This document shows positions 7,976 through 17,055 of a stretch of DNA of 64,000 nucleotides, piece by piece. The stretch is from UBA817 sp049889215. Its GTDB lineage: Bacteria > Margulisbacteria > Marinamargulisbacteria > UBA817. How positions within the stretch are numbered: the stretch's first letter is position 1; each line of letters starts with the position of its first letter. The DNA is taken from assembly GCA_049889215.1 (NCBI GenBank), contig JBMHDV010000005.1, positions 40,053 to 104,052 of the forward strand, read 5' to 3'. A program made the position numbers and the translations under genes. The notes under the pieces are model-generated. The model was not told where the DNA came from, made no database searches, and worked only from the letters and a program-made list of their open reading frames with translations.

Positions 7976-9568
7976 TTATATTAGTAAGTCTCGCGCTGCT
8001 TTTTGGTCTAGTTTAGTAGTAACCATCGCCGCTAATTGGTCCTTAAATTTTCCGCTTTTATCGTTTTCGATTAAGAAGTTAGCAATCTCAAGATCATTGT
8101 CCGTCAATTGGTGGGCTGATCTTAGTTTTTCTGTAATTGCATCGACAAATGTGGAAACAATATTTCCGCTTTCATTGATTTCGATTAAGAATTTAGCAAT
8201 CTCAACATCATTGTCCGTCAATTGGTGGCCTAATTGTAGTTTTTCTGTAATTGTAAAGGCAAATGAGGACCCACTTAAATTGTGTTTGATTAAGAATTTA
8301 GCATTCTTAACATCATCTATAGCGTTCTCAACCTCATCGTCCGCCAATTTGCTTGCCATTGTCCTAACCATGATGGCAGCGTGAGTATCATTGCACCAGT
8401 CTTGTGCGGCCTCTTTAATTTCGTAAATATTTTCGTCTTCACTTTCGTCATAAAAATAAAGTAATGTAGCAATTTTACACTCATTTTCCGTCAATTTGTG
8501 GCCTGATTCTAGTTTTTTTGTAGCTGCAGAGTAAAATTTGTTTTCAATATTTATATATTCCAATGAATCGTCGATTAGCAATTCAGCTATTGCAACATCA
8601 TTGTCCGTCAATAGGTTGTTTTCTATTCTATACACGACTAGATCGGTAAACTCCTCCTTACTAATTCCGCTTTCATCGTTTTCGATTAAGAATTTAGCAA
8701 TCTTAACATCATTTTCTGTCACGCCATCTATCGTTTTAAACGTAATTATAGAGGCAAAATTATCCTTAGTTGTTTCACGATCGTTTTCGAATAGCCCTAT
8801 AGCAAGCTCAACATCCTTGTCCGTCAATGTGCCAGAACTTATCCTATCCACAAGGTGATAGTAAATTTCAGTCAAAACCTGTTCAAATTTGCTTTTATCA
8901 TCGTCCGTCAATTCACCTGATCGTTTCTTATCCATAAGGTAATCGTAAATTTCAGACAAAACCTGTTCAAATTTGCCTTTATCCTCGTCCGTCAATTCAC
9001 CTAATTGTTTCTTATTCATCAGGTGGTCGAAAGTTTTAACCAACATCTGATCAGATTCGTCTTTATTTTTGTCATCAGTCAATGGTCCATCAATTTCTAT
9101 GACGTCTCTACCCTGCTCTTCGGTTGAGATGTGTGAGATGCCCCCCCCCTCTTTTTCACTAACATTACTTGAGGCTTTGTCAGCTAGTACACCCTCTTTT
9201 GCAATGGCATTATTTGGGGCATTTTCAGCTGGGGCGCCCTCTTGTGCATTAGCATTACTTAAGGCTATGTCAGCTAGTACACCCTCTTTTGCAATGGCAT
9301 TATTTGGGGCATTTTCAGCTGGGGCGCTCTCTTGTGCATTAGCATTACTTAAGGCTTTGTCAGTTTCATTTGTCCGGCAGGCTTGAGATGCATTGTTAGA
9401 GACATTACGATTTAGCAAGACACTAAGGCCGCGCATCTTTGACTTAACCAACTTGGCTATAGCCATGAAATTTTTTTTAATCACTGGTATACCCATGTTA
9501 GAAATCAAGTTTTGGTTTGTTTTTATCGGATCAGTTTTTGGTTCATTCCCTATTTTATTGAACTTCAT
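7976..9568 (-). CDS. Helical-repeat accessory protein with poly-G tract
   Basis: About 530 residues, not recognised. The N-terminal part has two 30-residue Ala/Asn-rich repeats (AENAPNNAIAKEGV core). The rest consists of roughly nine degenerate helical repeats of 35-40 residues with the core LTDNDVEIAKFLIENDESG and a helix like FxxxIxEKL. No signal peptide or membrane helix is seen. A run of nine G in the coding strand (9141-9149) encodes a Gly triplet and could slip. The start is chosen at ATG 9568, with AGGGA about 12 nt upstream; a TTG at 9601 would add eleven residues. It sits between the permease and a second copy of the permease 3' end, so it is probably acquired. The repeat style suggests a protein-interaction scaffold. 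Confidence 0.7.
   Translation of the reverse strand: MKFNKIGNEPKTDPIKTNQNLISNMGIPVIKKNFMAIAKLVKSKMRGLSVLLNRNVSNNASQACRTNETDKALSNANAQESAPAENAPNNAIAKEGVLADIALSNANAQEGAPAENAPNNAIAKEGVLADKASSNVSEKEGGGISHISTEEQGRDVIEIDGPLTDDKNKDESDQMLVKTFDHLMNKKQLGELTDEDKGKFEQVLSEIYDYLMDKKRSGELTDDDKSKFEQVLTEIYYHLVDRISSGTLTDKDVELAIGLFENDRETTKDNFASIITFKTIDGVTENDVKIAKFLIENDESGISKEEFTDLVVYRIENNLLTDNDVAIAELLIDDSLEYINIENKFYSAATKKLESGHKLTENECKIATLLYFYDESEDENIYEIKEAAQDWCNDTHAAIMVRTMASKLADDEVENAIDDVKNAKFLIKHNLSGSSFAFTITEKLQLGHQLTDNDVEIAKFLIEINESGNIVSTFVDAITEKLRSAHQLTDNDLEIANFLIENDKSGKFKDQLAAMVTTKLDQKAARDLLI
9181..9360 (-). repeat. Two tandem 90-bp coding repeats
   Basis: Units 9181-9270 and 9271-9360 differ at only a couple of positions and encode two copies of a 30-residue Ala/Asn/Glu-rich segment. 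The unit length is a multiple of three, so copy-number change would keep the frame. Confidence 0.9.
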
Positions 9569-9674
9569 AGAACTTATATTCCCTGTATAAACCAAATTCA
9601 AACATGGTTTGTTATAACCGTTACAATTTAAAGAATGTGGTTAATCTACCCCACCCTTGCTATCGGCTGGTAAC

Positions 9675-9786
9675 GGCCATTAACATGGGTTCTCGTGACG
9701 CATTTAAAGCGGCCATTGGCCTGGCGATCTCGTTCTTGATTGCCCTGGGCTGCAAAGCGGCCATGCGACAAGCGTTGTTGGGTTAG
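9675..9786 (+). pseudogene. Detached 3' end of a PiT-like permease gene
   Basis: These 112 nt align without gaps to 7410-7521, the end of the intact permease gene, with nine differences. Six are synonymous, two exchange Lys and Asn, and one changes the stop from TAA to TAG. That pattern means the copy diverged while still under selection as a working permease before it was cut off, so it is a donor-allele remnant rather than a fresh local duplication. Upstream similarity fades within about 20 nt. Like the intact gene, it ends directly against the stop of a minus-strand accessory gene. Confidence 0.85.
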
Positions 9787-12700
9787 TCTTCTAATTTTAA
9801 GTTTGGATGTCCTAAAAGTATCTCTATGGTGTAAGGTTGGGACTCTGGTCCGTCACTGTTTTGCAAGTAAAATTTATCACCTTTTTTTTGTAGACTTACC
9901 CCGGGTTCTATTTTTACTGATTTCCCATCTTTATCCATGTAGTTGTGAAGCTTAATTCCGTTTAAGAGCATCAACGCGAAAACTGACTTCAGCGTCTCAC
10001 CATCTTCAATTTTATTTAAAAATTGTATGACTTCCTCTCTACCAGCGTTTAAAGCCCTTGTAATTTCCTCACTTTTCGTACGTCCTGGCTCAGCCGTACC
10101 GGTTGAGCTTAACTCTTGTTTTTTTGCATCAGCCGCCTTAATTAATTTCCCTATTTGTCCACAGGTCTCTTCTTCTAGTCCTAATTTAAAATAATAACCA
10201 CCTAATTCTTTAATTATATCATCCAAGCCATCAATTGTTTCGTCACTATTACTGGAACTTAAAACTTGCTTAATTTTTTCGACGTTTTTACACATATCGT
10301 CTAACTCTGTTTTAGAAATTATATTTTGATTAAAATATATCACTAAATTTCCGTCAGATAAGCTGTAAGTTTGTTCACCGGTCAGGCCTAGTTTAACAAT
10401 ATTCTCTTCTACCATGATCCTATCTTGAATTAGCTGAATATAATTGGATTCAATGGGATTGGTCGTATCCAGTGATTCCAATAAACCCTTTACATTATTT
10501 AACACTGCAGTATTACTTTCTGAACTAAACAATATATTTTCAACTTTTCCATGTAGTCGACCTTCCAATTGACTAAGTTGAGCTGAAGCTTTTGTATAAG
10601 CTTGGGTTAACTTTGGATTTGTTTTACTACCCTCTGTTTCACTTTGTCCTTCAACCTTACGAACAAAATCTCGCAATTGTTTTAAATCGGTAATTTGTTT
10701 TTTAATGCCCCCACCGGTTGAATTACTTTCTAGCCTTTTCAATAACGCTTTTCCTTCAGCAATTAGAGCATTGGATTGCGATTCTTTTTCGACTGTTGAG
10801 TCCGACTTAACGCTACTTCTTATACTTGGTGCTCCAAACCCTATAAATTGGGGGCGGCTTTTCGATCCTGAATTAGAACCTTCTGTATTATCCTCATCGC
10901 TAGCTTCATCATCATCGTCGTAGTAGCCACTTAAATCAGCTGGGGTATAATTAAGTTTCTGATCTCTAATACCGTTCGTAAAAAGGTAAAACTCATTGTA
11001 TTGACCACCATCATGATCTACTTTTTCAACACACTCCAACTGCATGCCGTCTTTATATTCAACTCTCTTATCTTCTGGCAAACGGCTCAGTAGTTCTTCT
11101 GTTAATTTGGTTGATAGCTTAAATTCGCCATCTAACTCAGTTAACCAAGCATTCAGTAATTCAGGGTCTTTCAATGTAAGCCCACTTAAATCGTCAATAT
11201 TTAACTCTAAATCTTTCATAATCTTACCATTTTTCAGCAATTTATAAAATTTTCCTTCACCTTCGTCACAACACTGCAACTGCATGCCGTCTTCATATTT
11301 AACTGTCTCATCTTCTGGCAAACGGCTCATTAGTTCTGCTGTTAATTTGGTTGATAGCTTTTCTCCGGGCTCTCTTTTAAGTAGCCAACTACCCATTTTC
11401 TCTTCGCTTTGCAAGCTTCTAACCATTTGCTTGAAGAACACTATGGCTGAATCATTCTTATTCAAAGTGTCTAAGAAATCTTTTTTATTAATTAGTGTCA
11501 GAGCTGTATCGCCTTTTTTATACCATGCTGGCTTTTTGTCTGAGTCAACGCTCTCAATACGTGTTAACACATCCTTGGCAATTTTAGTCAGCTGTTCTTC
11601 TGTTAAGTACCCCTTCATGAAGGTACCAAAAGATGTTGGGTTTGCGTTCATCATCGCTATGGCGGCTTTTCTTCCCTTATTCGCGATCGTGGCTTTAATT
11701 GTTTGAAAGTTAATCTCTGTCGGCGGTGGTGGAGTATTCCGTTTTGAGCCGAATAAAGATTTAGGCGTCTTTGTCGTTTCCTCAGGCGTCTTTGTCGTTT
11801 TCTCAGGCGTCTTTGGTGCAACGAATTCAGTCGTTTCCGTTTGTATCTTTTGCTTATCTTTATTTATTTTTATTTGGCCTGGGCTTGTTTTGTAGGCAGC
11901 ATTGAGTTTAGAAATTAATTCCAACTTTTGCTTTGCGGGTGGCATTTTTTTGAATTCGTTGAAGGCGACAGTGTTTTTTGCAAAACCGATAACCTCATTA
12001 ATGGTTTGATATGATTGTTCATACGTCGCTTCATTAGTTAAATTGACGACAACACCCTGCAATGCTTCATGATTGGCTTGCGTCATGGTGTTTGTTGTAC
12101 GATCTCCAAACGTTAATGTAACATCACCAGACTGATAATCCTCTGGGATAGTAAACTTTAATAACTCCGTCTTTTTTTCATACGCTTTTGGGTTTTCTGC
12201 ATACTTTTTTATTAACTTATCTAAAAAATCTATTTTTCCATCTGTCTTACTCAATGTGTTGAACAATAACTCAAGACCATTAAAATGCGCTTTAAGCTCA
12301 CCTATATTTGTAAATTTTTTCTTATCAGTATCACTTCCAAATTTTATACCTTCTGTAAGGTCTTTAATCTTTGTAGGGTCAACCAAATCCAGCAACTGCA
12401 TTAATGCTTCGTTACAAATTTCCTCTTTTTGCTCGAGCGTATTATTCGGATCTATACATGAATTAATTAGTTTATTTAAATTAATATCTTCATTTCTGTC
12501 AGATTTTGACTGCCTCGTGTTTGCTTCATCACCAACGTTTACCTTCACTCTTGACAGCCGGCTTAACAAAAGTTGACTAGCTGCACGTTTGGTTTTGGAT
12601 TCAGCTTTCTCGTTCCGACTCCAAGAAGTTTTATACGTGTCCGCTAAAAGTAATGTTGTAATGGATTTTTGCTTTGGGCCCTTCTTCTTCCCTTTAGCGG

Positions 12701-13295
12701 TTACACTTAATTTATTGTCATACGCCAAGGCATCCCTAAAGTAGCTTCCCCAAGGATTTGTGGTTGTTTTACGCGTACCTTGCCTTTGATACATCCCTTT
12801 TTTATCGTACGTACCTTGCTTATACGAATACCCTTTATCAATACTTTCCCCAACGTTAGCAGGCCGAATTGATAATAAATGGGCCAAGTTTTTTACCAAT
12901 AACTTTTCTTGCGGGGTTAATGGTTCACCTGACGTTTGTTTGTTACGTATTGCTTTACCAATATTTTGAATCATATCTTCATCACTTTTACCGTCAAAGT
13001 CAAATGAATGTGATAAACCGGCCATTGCAATCGCGCCCTCGATTTGATTCCGCATATTACCAGCCTCTGGTTCGGCGGTACCAAAAAATAATATTTGCTG
13101 TTTTTCAAGCGTATCTTTTTCCATTGTTAACGATTTTGTTGACTCCGCCTTGGCGCCTGTTATTATCAATTTACAAATTTCACTAGATTTACTGGAGTCT
13201 ACTTTTTTACCAAGCGATTTTAACTCAAGTTTTCCAGCAACGCCTACAGGAGAAGATAGCCCTAAGGATGATTTAACTTTGTTTCCACCAAGCAT
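9783..13295 (-). CDS. Very large cytoplasmic-type orphan, effector-like
   Basis: 1170 residues, not recognised. There is no signal peptide or membrane segment. It is lysine-rich and mainly helical, with low-complexity linkers (a PEKTTKTPEETTK stretch near 515, TPPPPTEI near 545, an acidic YDDDDEASDEDN near 780). A module of about 65 residues occurs twice (about 648-715 and 725-790) with shared KLSTKLT-ELxSRLPED and DGMQLxC cores. The C-terminal KIEPGVSLQKKGDKFYLQNSDG may be a third, diverged copy. Its 3' end overlaps the stop of the permease remnant, so it belongs to the same acquired block. The size, modular repeats and linkers are typical of secreted effectors or toxins, but that is inference only. 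Confidence 0.75.
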   Translation of the reverse strand: MLGGNKVKSSLGLSSPVGVAGKLELKSLGKKVDSSKSSEICKLIITGAKAESTKSLTMEKDTLEKQQILFFGTAEPEAGNMRNQIEGAIAMAGLSHSFDFDGKSDEDMIQNIGKAIRNKQTSGEPLTPQEKLLVKNLAHLLSIRPANVGESIDKGYSYKQGTYDKKGMYQRQGTRKTTTNPWGSYFRDALAYDNKLSVTAKGKKKGPKQKSITTLLLADTYKTSWSRNEKAESKTKRAASQLLLSRLSRVKVNVGDEANTRQSKSDRNEDINLNKLINSCIDPNNTLEQKEEICNEALMQLLDLVDPTKIKDLTEGIKFGSDTDKKKFTNIGELKAHFNGLELLFNTLSKTDGKIDFLDKLIKKYAENPKAYEKKTELLKFTIPEDYQSGDVTLTFGDRTTNTMTQANHEALQGVVVNLTNEATYEQSYQTINEVIGFAKNTVAFNEFKKMPPAKQKLELISKLNAAYKTSPGQIKINKDKQKIQTETTEFVAPKTPEKTTKTPEETTKTPKSLFGSKRNTPPPPTEINFQTIKATIANKGRKAAIAMMNANPTSFGTFMKGYLTEEQLTKIAKDVLTRIESVDSDKKPAWYKKGDTALTLINKKDFLDTLNKNDSAIVFFKQMVRSLQSEEKMGSWLLKREPGEKLSTKLTAELMSRLPEDETVKYEDGMQLQCCDEGEGKFYKLLKNGKIMKDLELNIDDLSGLTLKDPELLNAWLTELDGEFKLSTKLTEELLSRLPEDKRVEYKDGMQLECVEKVDHDGGQYNEFYLFTNGIRDQKLNYTPADLSGYYDDDDEASDEDNTEGSNSGSKSRPQFIGFGAPSIRSSVKSDSTVEKESQSNALIAEGKALLKRLESNSTGGGIKKQITDLKQLRDFVRKVEGQSETEGSKTNPKLTQAYTKASAQLSQLEGRLHGKVENILFSSESNTAVLNNVKGLLESLDTTNPIESNYIQLIQDRIMVEENIVKLGLTGEQTYSLSDGNLVIYFNQNIISKTELDDMCKNVEKIKQVLSSSNSDETIDGLDDIIKELGGYYFKLGLEEETCGQIGKLIKAADAKKQELSSTGTAEPGRTKSEEITRALNAGREEVIQFLNKIEDGETLKSVFALMLLNGIKLHNYMDKDGKSVKIEPGVSLQKKGDKFYLQNSDGPESQPYTIEILLGHPNLKLED

Positions 13296-13333
13296 AACTA
13301 TAATATTCCCGCAATCACATTGGTTTAAACGTA

Positions 13334-14803
13334 TTATTCAAAATAATAATTAACAAATTCTTTAACCAGCATGCCACCTTGGTCCACCAAGTCAAACTGG
13401 TTGACCGTTTCCTCACCCTTCCAACTGAACCCAAAGTTCCAAGTCCCTTCTGCCGTCTTGGTTACCTTATCCAATACAAAACTTTTTGATGTGAATGTAC
13501 CGTTATCGTTTATTCGCCAAATGCTTTCGCCGTCCATGCTAAATACTGCTGCATAATCAGAGAACAAGTACCGTTCGTTTTGCTTAATTACGATGGCACC
13601 CAGGTTTTCTTTACCAAATGGGCGAAACATGGCCACAAATACCTGGCCACTGTCCCCAAAACGAGCAATGCGCCATAGGTTTAATAAGCGACGGTCTTTT
13701 TTATTTTCGATTTTATTGATGATTCGAATATCGGTTACCACGGTTCGTTCATTTTTAAACTCCACCGGCTCGGGCAGGCTCACAACCTCTTCAACCTCAA
13801 CGTTACTGCTGACTTGCACATTATCGGTGGCTGCAATCTCCAAGTCTACTTGGTCCGTTATATCATCTCCACCAGCCATGCTGGCTTTGATTGGTGCCAA
13901 TACAGCTCCGACTTTACGGCCCAAGGCTTGGCGTACCATCACCACTTTGGACATGGCCCGAGGAACCATAAACGCCCCTTCAGACTTAAATAAATCTCGA
14001 ACATTATTGGGAATATAAGGCATTACAAAATCGTTTTGAACAAAGGCATTGTAGGCTAAGATTGGGTCTTGCCGTTTTTCTATAGGCAATTCCAAATACA
14101 ATAGGCCGTTGTGTTTAGCAAATAATTTTCGTTGCTTAGTGTCGGTCGTGTATTGCATTGCCATGTGCTTGTAAATGTCATCATAACTTTCCTTAACGGC
14201 AAACATCGCTGCAGTGACCTTTGGATGGCGTTTATAGCGCAGCGTAATATAATTAAACAATTGGGGCTGCTTAGGTAGTATATTGAGTACCATATCAAGG
14301 TAGTTTGGATGGGAGTCTGGGACCGCCCGAAACACTGTTGGGGACCGCCGCACAATGGACTCAATAAATTCTGGATGATACACCACAGCTTTTAGTTGAC
14401 GATTGGCCGTCACTGTTTGCGTTACATTCATGCTGGTATAGACCACTTTTTCCAATAACACTGCGGCATCCGGAACACGTGCGATTGCACAACGCGCCAC
14501 ATTGGTCATGGTGGCAATGGTGGCATTTTTTAAAAAGATTCCAGGTGTATAAAACTGTGATTTTAATTTATTTAAATTTGCTTTTTGACACCGTTTTTTA
14601 CCCAGTAACTGTGGTAAGGTTTTGGGTACCACTACAATGGGCCTGTCATTTAAATATGGGCCATATAAAAAATTATTCACCCGATCCTGTCGAATGTCAT
14701 CCGCCCAAGCCACCATACTGATGAGGCATATCAAAAAACACTGAAATTTAATCATGGATACTGATTTATACCCATGTCTGGTTTTTTTAAACATCATTTT
14801 CAC
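13334..14803 (-). CDS. Exported protein of unknown function, helical repeats
   Basis: 489 residues from GTG 14803. A classical signal peptide starts at the internal ATG 14755 (MIKFQCFLICLISMVAWADD, cleavage likely after WA), so the shorter start may be the real one. Neither has a good Shine-Dalgarno sequence. The middle (about 120-290) looks like repeated helical pairs (LKAVVYHPEFIESIVRRSP, then YLDMVLNILPKQPQLFNYI). The last 130 residues are beta-rich (FVAMFRPFGKENLGAIVI, YAAVFSMDGESIWRI, WNFGFSWKG), resembling a small lipocalin-like or sandwich domain. Not recognised as a named family. Followed by the 9783-13295 gene, with a 38-nt gap. Confidence 0.75.
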   Translation of the reverse strand: MKMMFKKTRHGYKSVSMIKFQCFLICLISMVAWADDIRQDRVNNFLYGPYLNDRPIVVVPKTLPQLLGKKRCQKANLNKLKSQFYTPGIFLKNATIATMTNVARCAIARVPDAAVLLEKVVYTSMNVTQTVTANRQLKAVVYHPEFIESIVRRSPTVFRAVPDSHPNYLDMVLNILPKQPQLFNYITLRYKRHPKVTAAMFAVKESYDDIYKHMAMQYTTDTKQRKLFAKHNGLLYLELPIEKRQDPILAYNAFVQNDFVMPYIPNNVRDLFKSEGAFMVPRAMSKVVMVRQALGRKVGAVLAPIKASMAGGDDITDQVDLEIAATDNVQVSSNVEVEEVVSLPEPVEFKNERTVVTDIRIINKIENKKDRRLLNLWRIARFGDSGQVFVAMFRPFGKENLGAIVIKQNERYLFSDYAAVFSMDGESIWRINDNGTFTSKSFVLDKVTKTAEGTWNFGFSWKGEETVNQFDLVDQGGMLVKEFVNYYFE

Positions 14804-14844
14804 AATTTATTTATCGATCAACAGCTGCATTAACTTAGATGCAT

Positions 14845-14875
14845 AAAAAAAAGTGGGCCTTAATGGCCCACTTTT
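14845..14875 (-). terminator. Rho-independent terminator
   Basis: A perfect 11-bp stem (14849-14859 with 14865-14875) and a 5-nt loop. On the minus strand the stem is followed by eight U, as expected at the end of the transcript from 15848/15700. Confidence 0.88.
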
Positions 14876-14902
14876 CATTGCTTTTAAAATTAAATTATCG
14901 GC

Positions 14903-15700
14903 TTATTTAATTAAGTTACCGGCCCCATCATAAAACTCGAAGTAAAAGAAATTGGTTTTAAGCGTCGCATCAATCACTTTATTTTCACTGTTTTTAATAC
15001 TAAACTCTTTCATGCAAGATGTTTTCATGTTTCCCGAAAATTCACAGCTTTCAATATTAATGGTTGAAGAGAATTGATGAGATTTCCCATTTGCATCTGT
15101 GCCGGAAATGAGTAAATCACAACCCGTCTTTCCTTCCACACCCGATATAATGGACAGATTCATTTTACCATCAGTTGTGATTGTCTTAACTCGACAAGGA
15201 GCCGCACTGGAACCATACTTAATGGTTCCTTGAATTAGGTCTGAATCATTGTTCGTTGCACCAGAAAACGGATCACCATTGGTTGCCCCAGTATCGATTG
15301 CAAATGTATCTTTATCCAGATTTAAAATTGTTCCATACGTAACCCAATCCATATTAGAAGACGTCGATGAAAACCGTTGCGGAACATTCATCTGATAAGA
15401 GAATTCGTTCGAATAATAAAAATTAGTTTCAACATCATTTGCATCGCTGTTATTGGTTGAATCACCATTGTGCGCATGATACCCAATAATATTGGCGTTA
15501 TTGCAATTGGTACCATCTTGAAAGTACACCTCAATTTCGTCAGGTGTAAATGCGTTTGTTAGCCCAAAGCCTGGCACAACTGAATAATTGGTCGGATTTT
15601 GAATATCCCGAGCATTCTCCTCACATTCATCAAATGTCACACCAAAAACATTGCCATCCATTGCAATGACAACAAATAAAATTAAACTTAATATTTTCAT
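14903..15700 (-). CDS. Secreted beta-rich protein of unknown function
   Basis: 265 residues from ATG 15700, chosen because AGGGAG lies 6 nt upstream and it begins a clean signal peptide (MKILSLILFVVIAMDG, probable cleavage near NVFG). The mature protein is Ser/Thr/Asn-rich with beta strands and several cysteines (FDECEEN, TNCNNAN, AAPCRV, TGCDLL, IESCEF, KTSCMKE), which could form disulfides outside the cytoplasm. Not recognised. It follows the 45-residue lipoprotein gene by 10 nt, so the two are likely one operon. A strong terminator ends the unit. Confidence 0.75.
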   Translation of the reverse strand: MKILSLILFVVIAMDGNVFGVTFDECEENARDIQNPTNYSVVPGFGLTNAFTPDEIEVYFQDGTNCNNANIIGYHAHNGDSTNNSDANDVETNFYYSNEFSYQMNVPQRFSSTSSNMDWVTYGTILNLDKDTFAIDTGATNGDPFSGATNNDSDLIQGTIKYGSSAAPCRVKTITTDGKMNLSIISGVEGKTGCDLLISGTDANGKSHQFSSTINIESCEFSGNMKTSCMKEFSIKNSENKVIDATLKTNFFYFEFYDGAGNLIK

Positions 15701-15710
15701 TACCCTCTCC

Positions 15711-15848
15711 CTACTTTGGCTGATTAACGGCACCCTGCATCACCTTAAGTGCGGCCGTTTCATCGGCACTTAATTGAACTTTTTCATCCGCTTGAGTGCA
15801 TCCAACCATAATAAGTGCAATCAGGCATACCATTACAACCTTTTTCAT
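15711..15848 (-). CDS. Small lipoprotein, 45 residues
   Basis: ATG at 15848 has AGGAG six nt upstream. The product starts MKKVVMVCLIALIMVGC: a basic n-region, a hydrophobic stretch and a lipobox MVGC, so Cys17 should be lipidated by Lgt and the mature lipoprotein would be only about 29 residues (TQADEKVQLSADE then a short helix). Residue 2 after the Cys is Gln, not Asp, which in enteric bacteria would favour outer-membrane sorting. It resembles the entericidin-type size class but has no recognisable sequence match. First gene of a two-gene unit with the secreted protein at 14903-15700. Confidence 0.75.
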   Translation of the reverse strand: MKKVVMVCLIALIMVGCTQADEKVQLSADETAALKVMQGAVNQPK

Positions 15849-15959
15849 TAGCATCTCCTTAAAAATAACGTTAATTGTATTATCGTTTAAAATTTAACCG
15901 ACTTAACTTGTAAGCAAATTCATTCTTTTTTATTATGGTAAGACACAGGAGGATCAACC

Positions 15960-17051
15960 ATGACAAAACGAATCGTAAATTTTAGTGCCGGGCCAGCGAC
16001 AATGCCAGAAGCTGTTTTAGAAGAAGCGCAACGAGAGCTGGTCAATTATCACGGCGCAGGCATGTCCATTATGGAAATGTCGCACCGATCAAAGGATTAT
16101 GATGCGGTTCACGAAGCAGCAATCCATAACGTTAAGCAATTATTAAATGTTCCTGACAATTACTCTGTTTTGTTTTTACAGGGTGGTGCATCGCATCAGT
16201 TTGCCATGCTGCCCATGAACTTTGCCCAGCAAAAATCCGTGGATGTAATTAACACTGGAAGCTGGACAAAAAAAGCCATTGGCGAGTTAAAAAAGGGCTA
16301 TAACCACACCGTTGTTGCGACGAGTGAGGCTGATAATTTTTTAAAATTGCCGGACCTTAGCAGCGTGCAATACAGTTCTGATGCGGCCTACACGTATATG
16401 TGTTCAAACAACACCATTTTTGGCACTCAATTTAAATCGTTCCCATCAACACCAACGCCACTAATTGCCGACATGTCATCTGATATTTTATCGCGTGAAC
16501 TAAGCGTGGCTGACTTTGGGGTTATTTTTGCAGGTGCGCAAAAAAACATTGGCCCATCAGGTGTCACCTTGGTCATTATCCGCAATGATTTGCTAGATCA
16601 GTGCCCGAGTGATATTCCAAACTACTTTAACTATAAAACCCACGCAGATGCGAATTCGCTTTATAACACGCCACCAACATTTGGCATTTACATGGCGAAT
16701 TTGGTATTCAAGTACTTACTGGACAATGGTGGCCTTAAAGCACAAGAAGCTCGTAATATCGAAAAAGGTACATTATTGTATGATGCTATCGATACCAGTG
16801 ACTTGTTTTACTGCCCAGTCCCAACCAATGACAGATCCTTAATGAACGTAGTGTTCCGTCAAAAGGATCATGATGAGGCTATTGAGAAACAGTTTATAGC
16901 TGCTGCCAAAGACGCTGGCTTTGATGGTATTAAAGGTCATCGCAGTGTGGGTGGTTTACGAGCATCCATTTACAATGCACAAACAACAACCAACATTCAA
17001 CGCTTTGCTGAATTTATTGCGGCCTACAAACCAGCCACAGTCTCAGCATAA
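15960..17051 (+). CDS. serC: Phosphoserine aminotransferase
   Basis: 363 residues, full length. NFSAGPATMPEAVLEEAQ at the N-terminus, HGAGMSIMEMSHRSK at 31-45, and GAQKNIGPSG with the PLP lysine at position 195 identify SerC, a fold-type I aminotransferase that makes O-phosphoserine from 3-phosphohydroxypyruvate and glutamate. GHRSVGGLRASIYNA near 322-336 is the usual phosphate-binding C-terminal motif. AGGAGG lies 7 nt before ATG. Phosphoserine is also the acceptor used by CysO-dependent CysM enzymes, a link to the cysteine cluster at 35-39 kb. Converges with the radical-SAM gene, with only 4 nt between. Confidence 0.95.
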   Translation: MTKRIVNFSAGPATMPEAVLEEAQRELVNYHGAGMSIMEMSHRSKDYDAVHEAAIHNVKQLLNVPDNYSVLFLQGGASHQFAMLPMNFAQQKSVDVINTGSWTKKAIGELKKGYNHTVVATSEADNFLKLPDLSSVQYSSDAAYTYMCSNNTIFGTQFKSFPSTPTPLIADMSSDILSRELSVADFGVIFAGAQKNIGPSGVTLVIIRNDLLDQCPSDIPNYFNYKTHADANSLYNTPPTFGIYMANLVFKYLLDNGGLKAQEARNIEKGTLLYDAIDTSDLFYCPVPTNDRSLMNVVFRQKDHDEAIEKQFIAAAKDAGFDGIKGHRSVGGLRASIYNAQTTTNIQRFAEFIAAYKPATVSA

Positions 17052-17055
17052 TAAT

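Noticed and set aside
9604..9786. Independent 60-residue gene
   Set aside because: The last 37 residues are the permease C-terminus; the first part has no coding character. Treated as a remnant.
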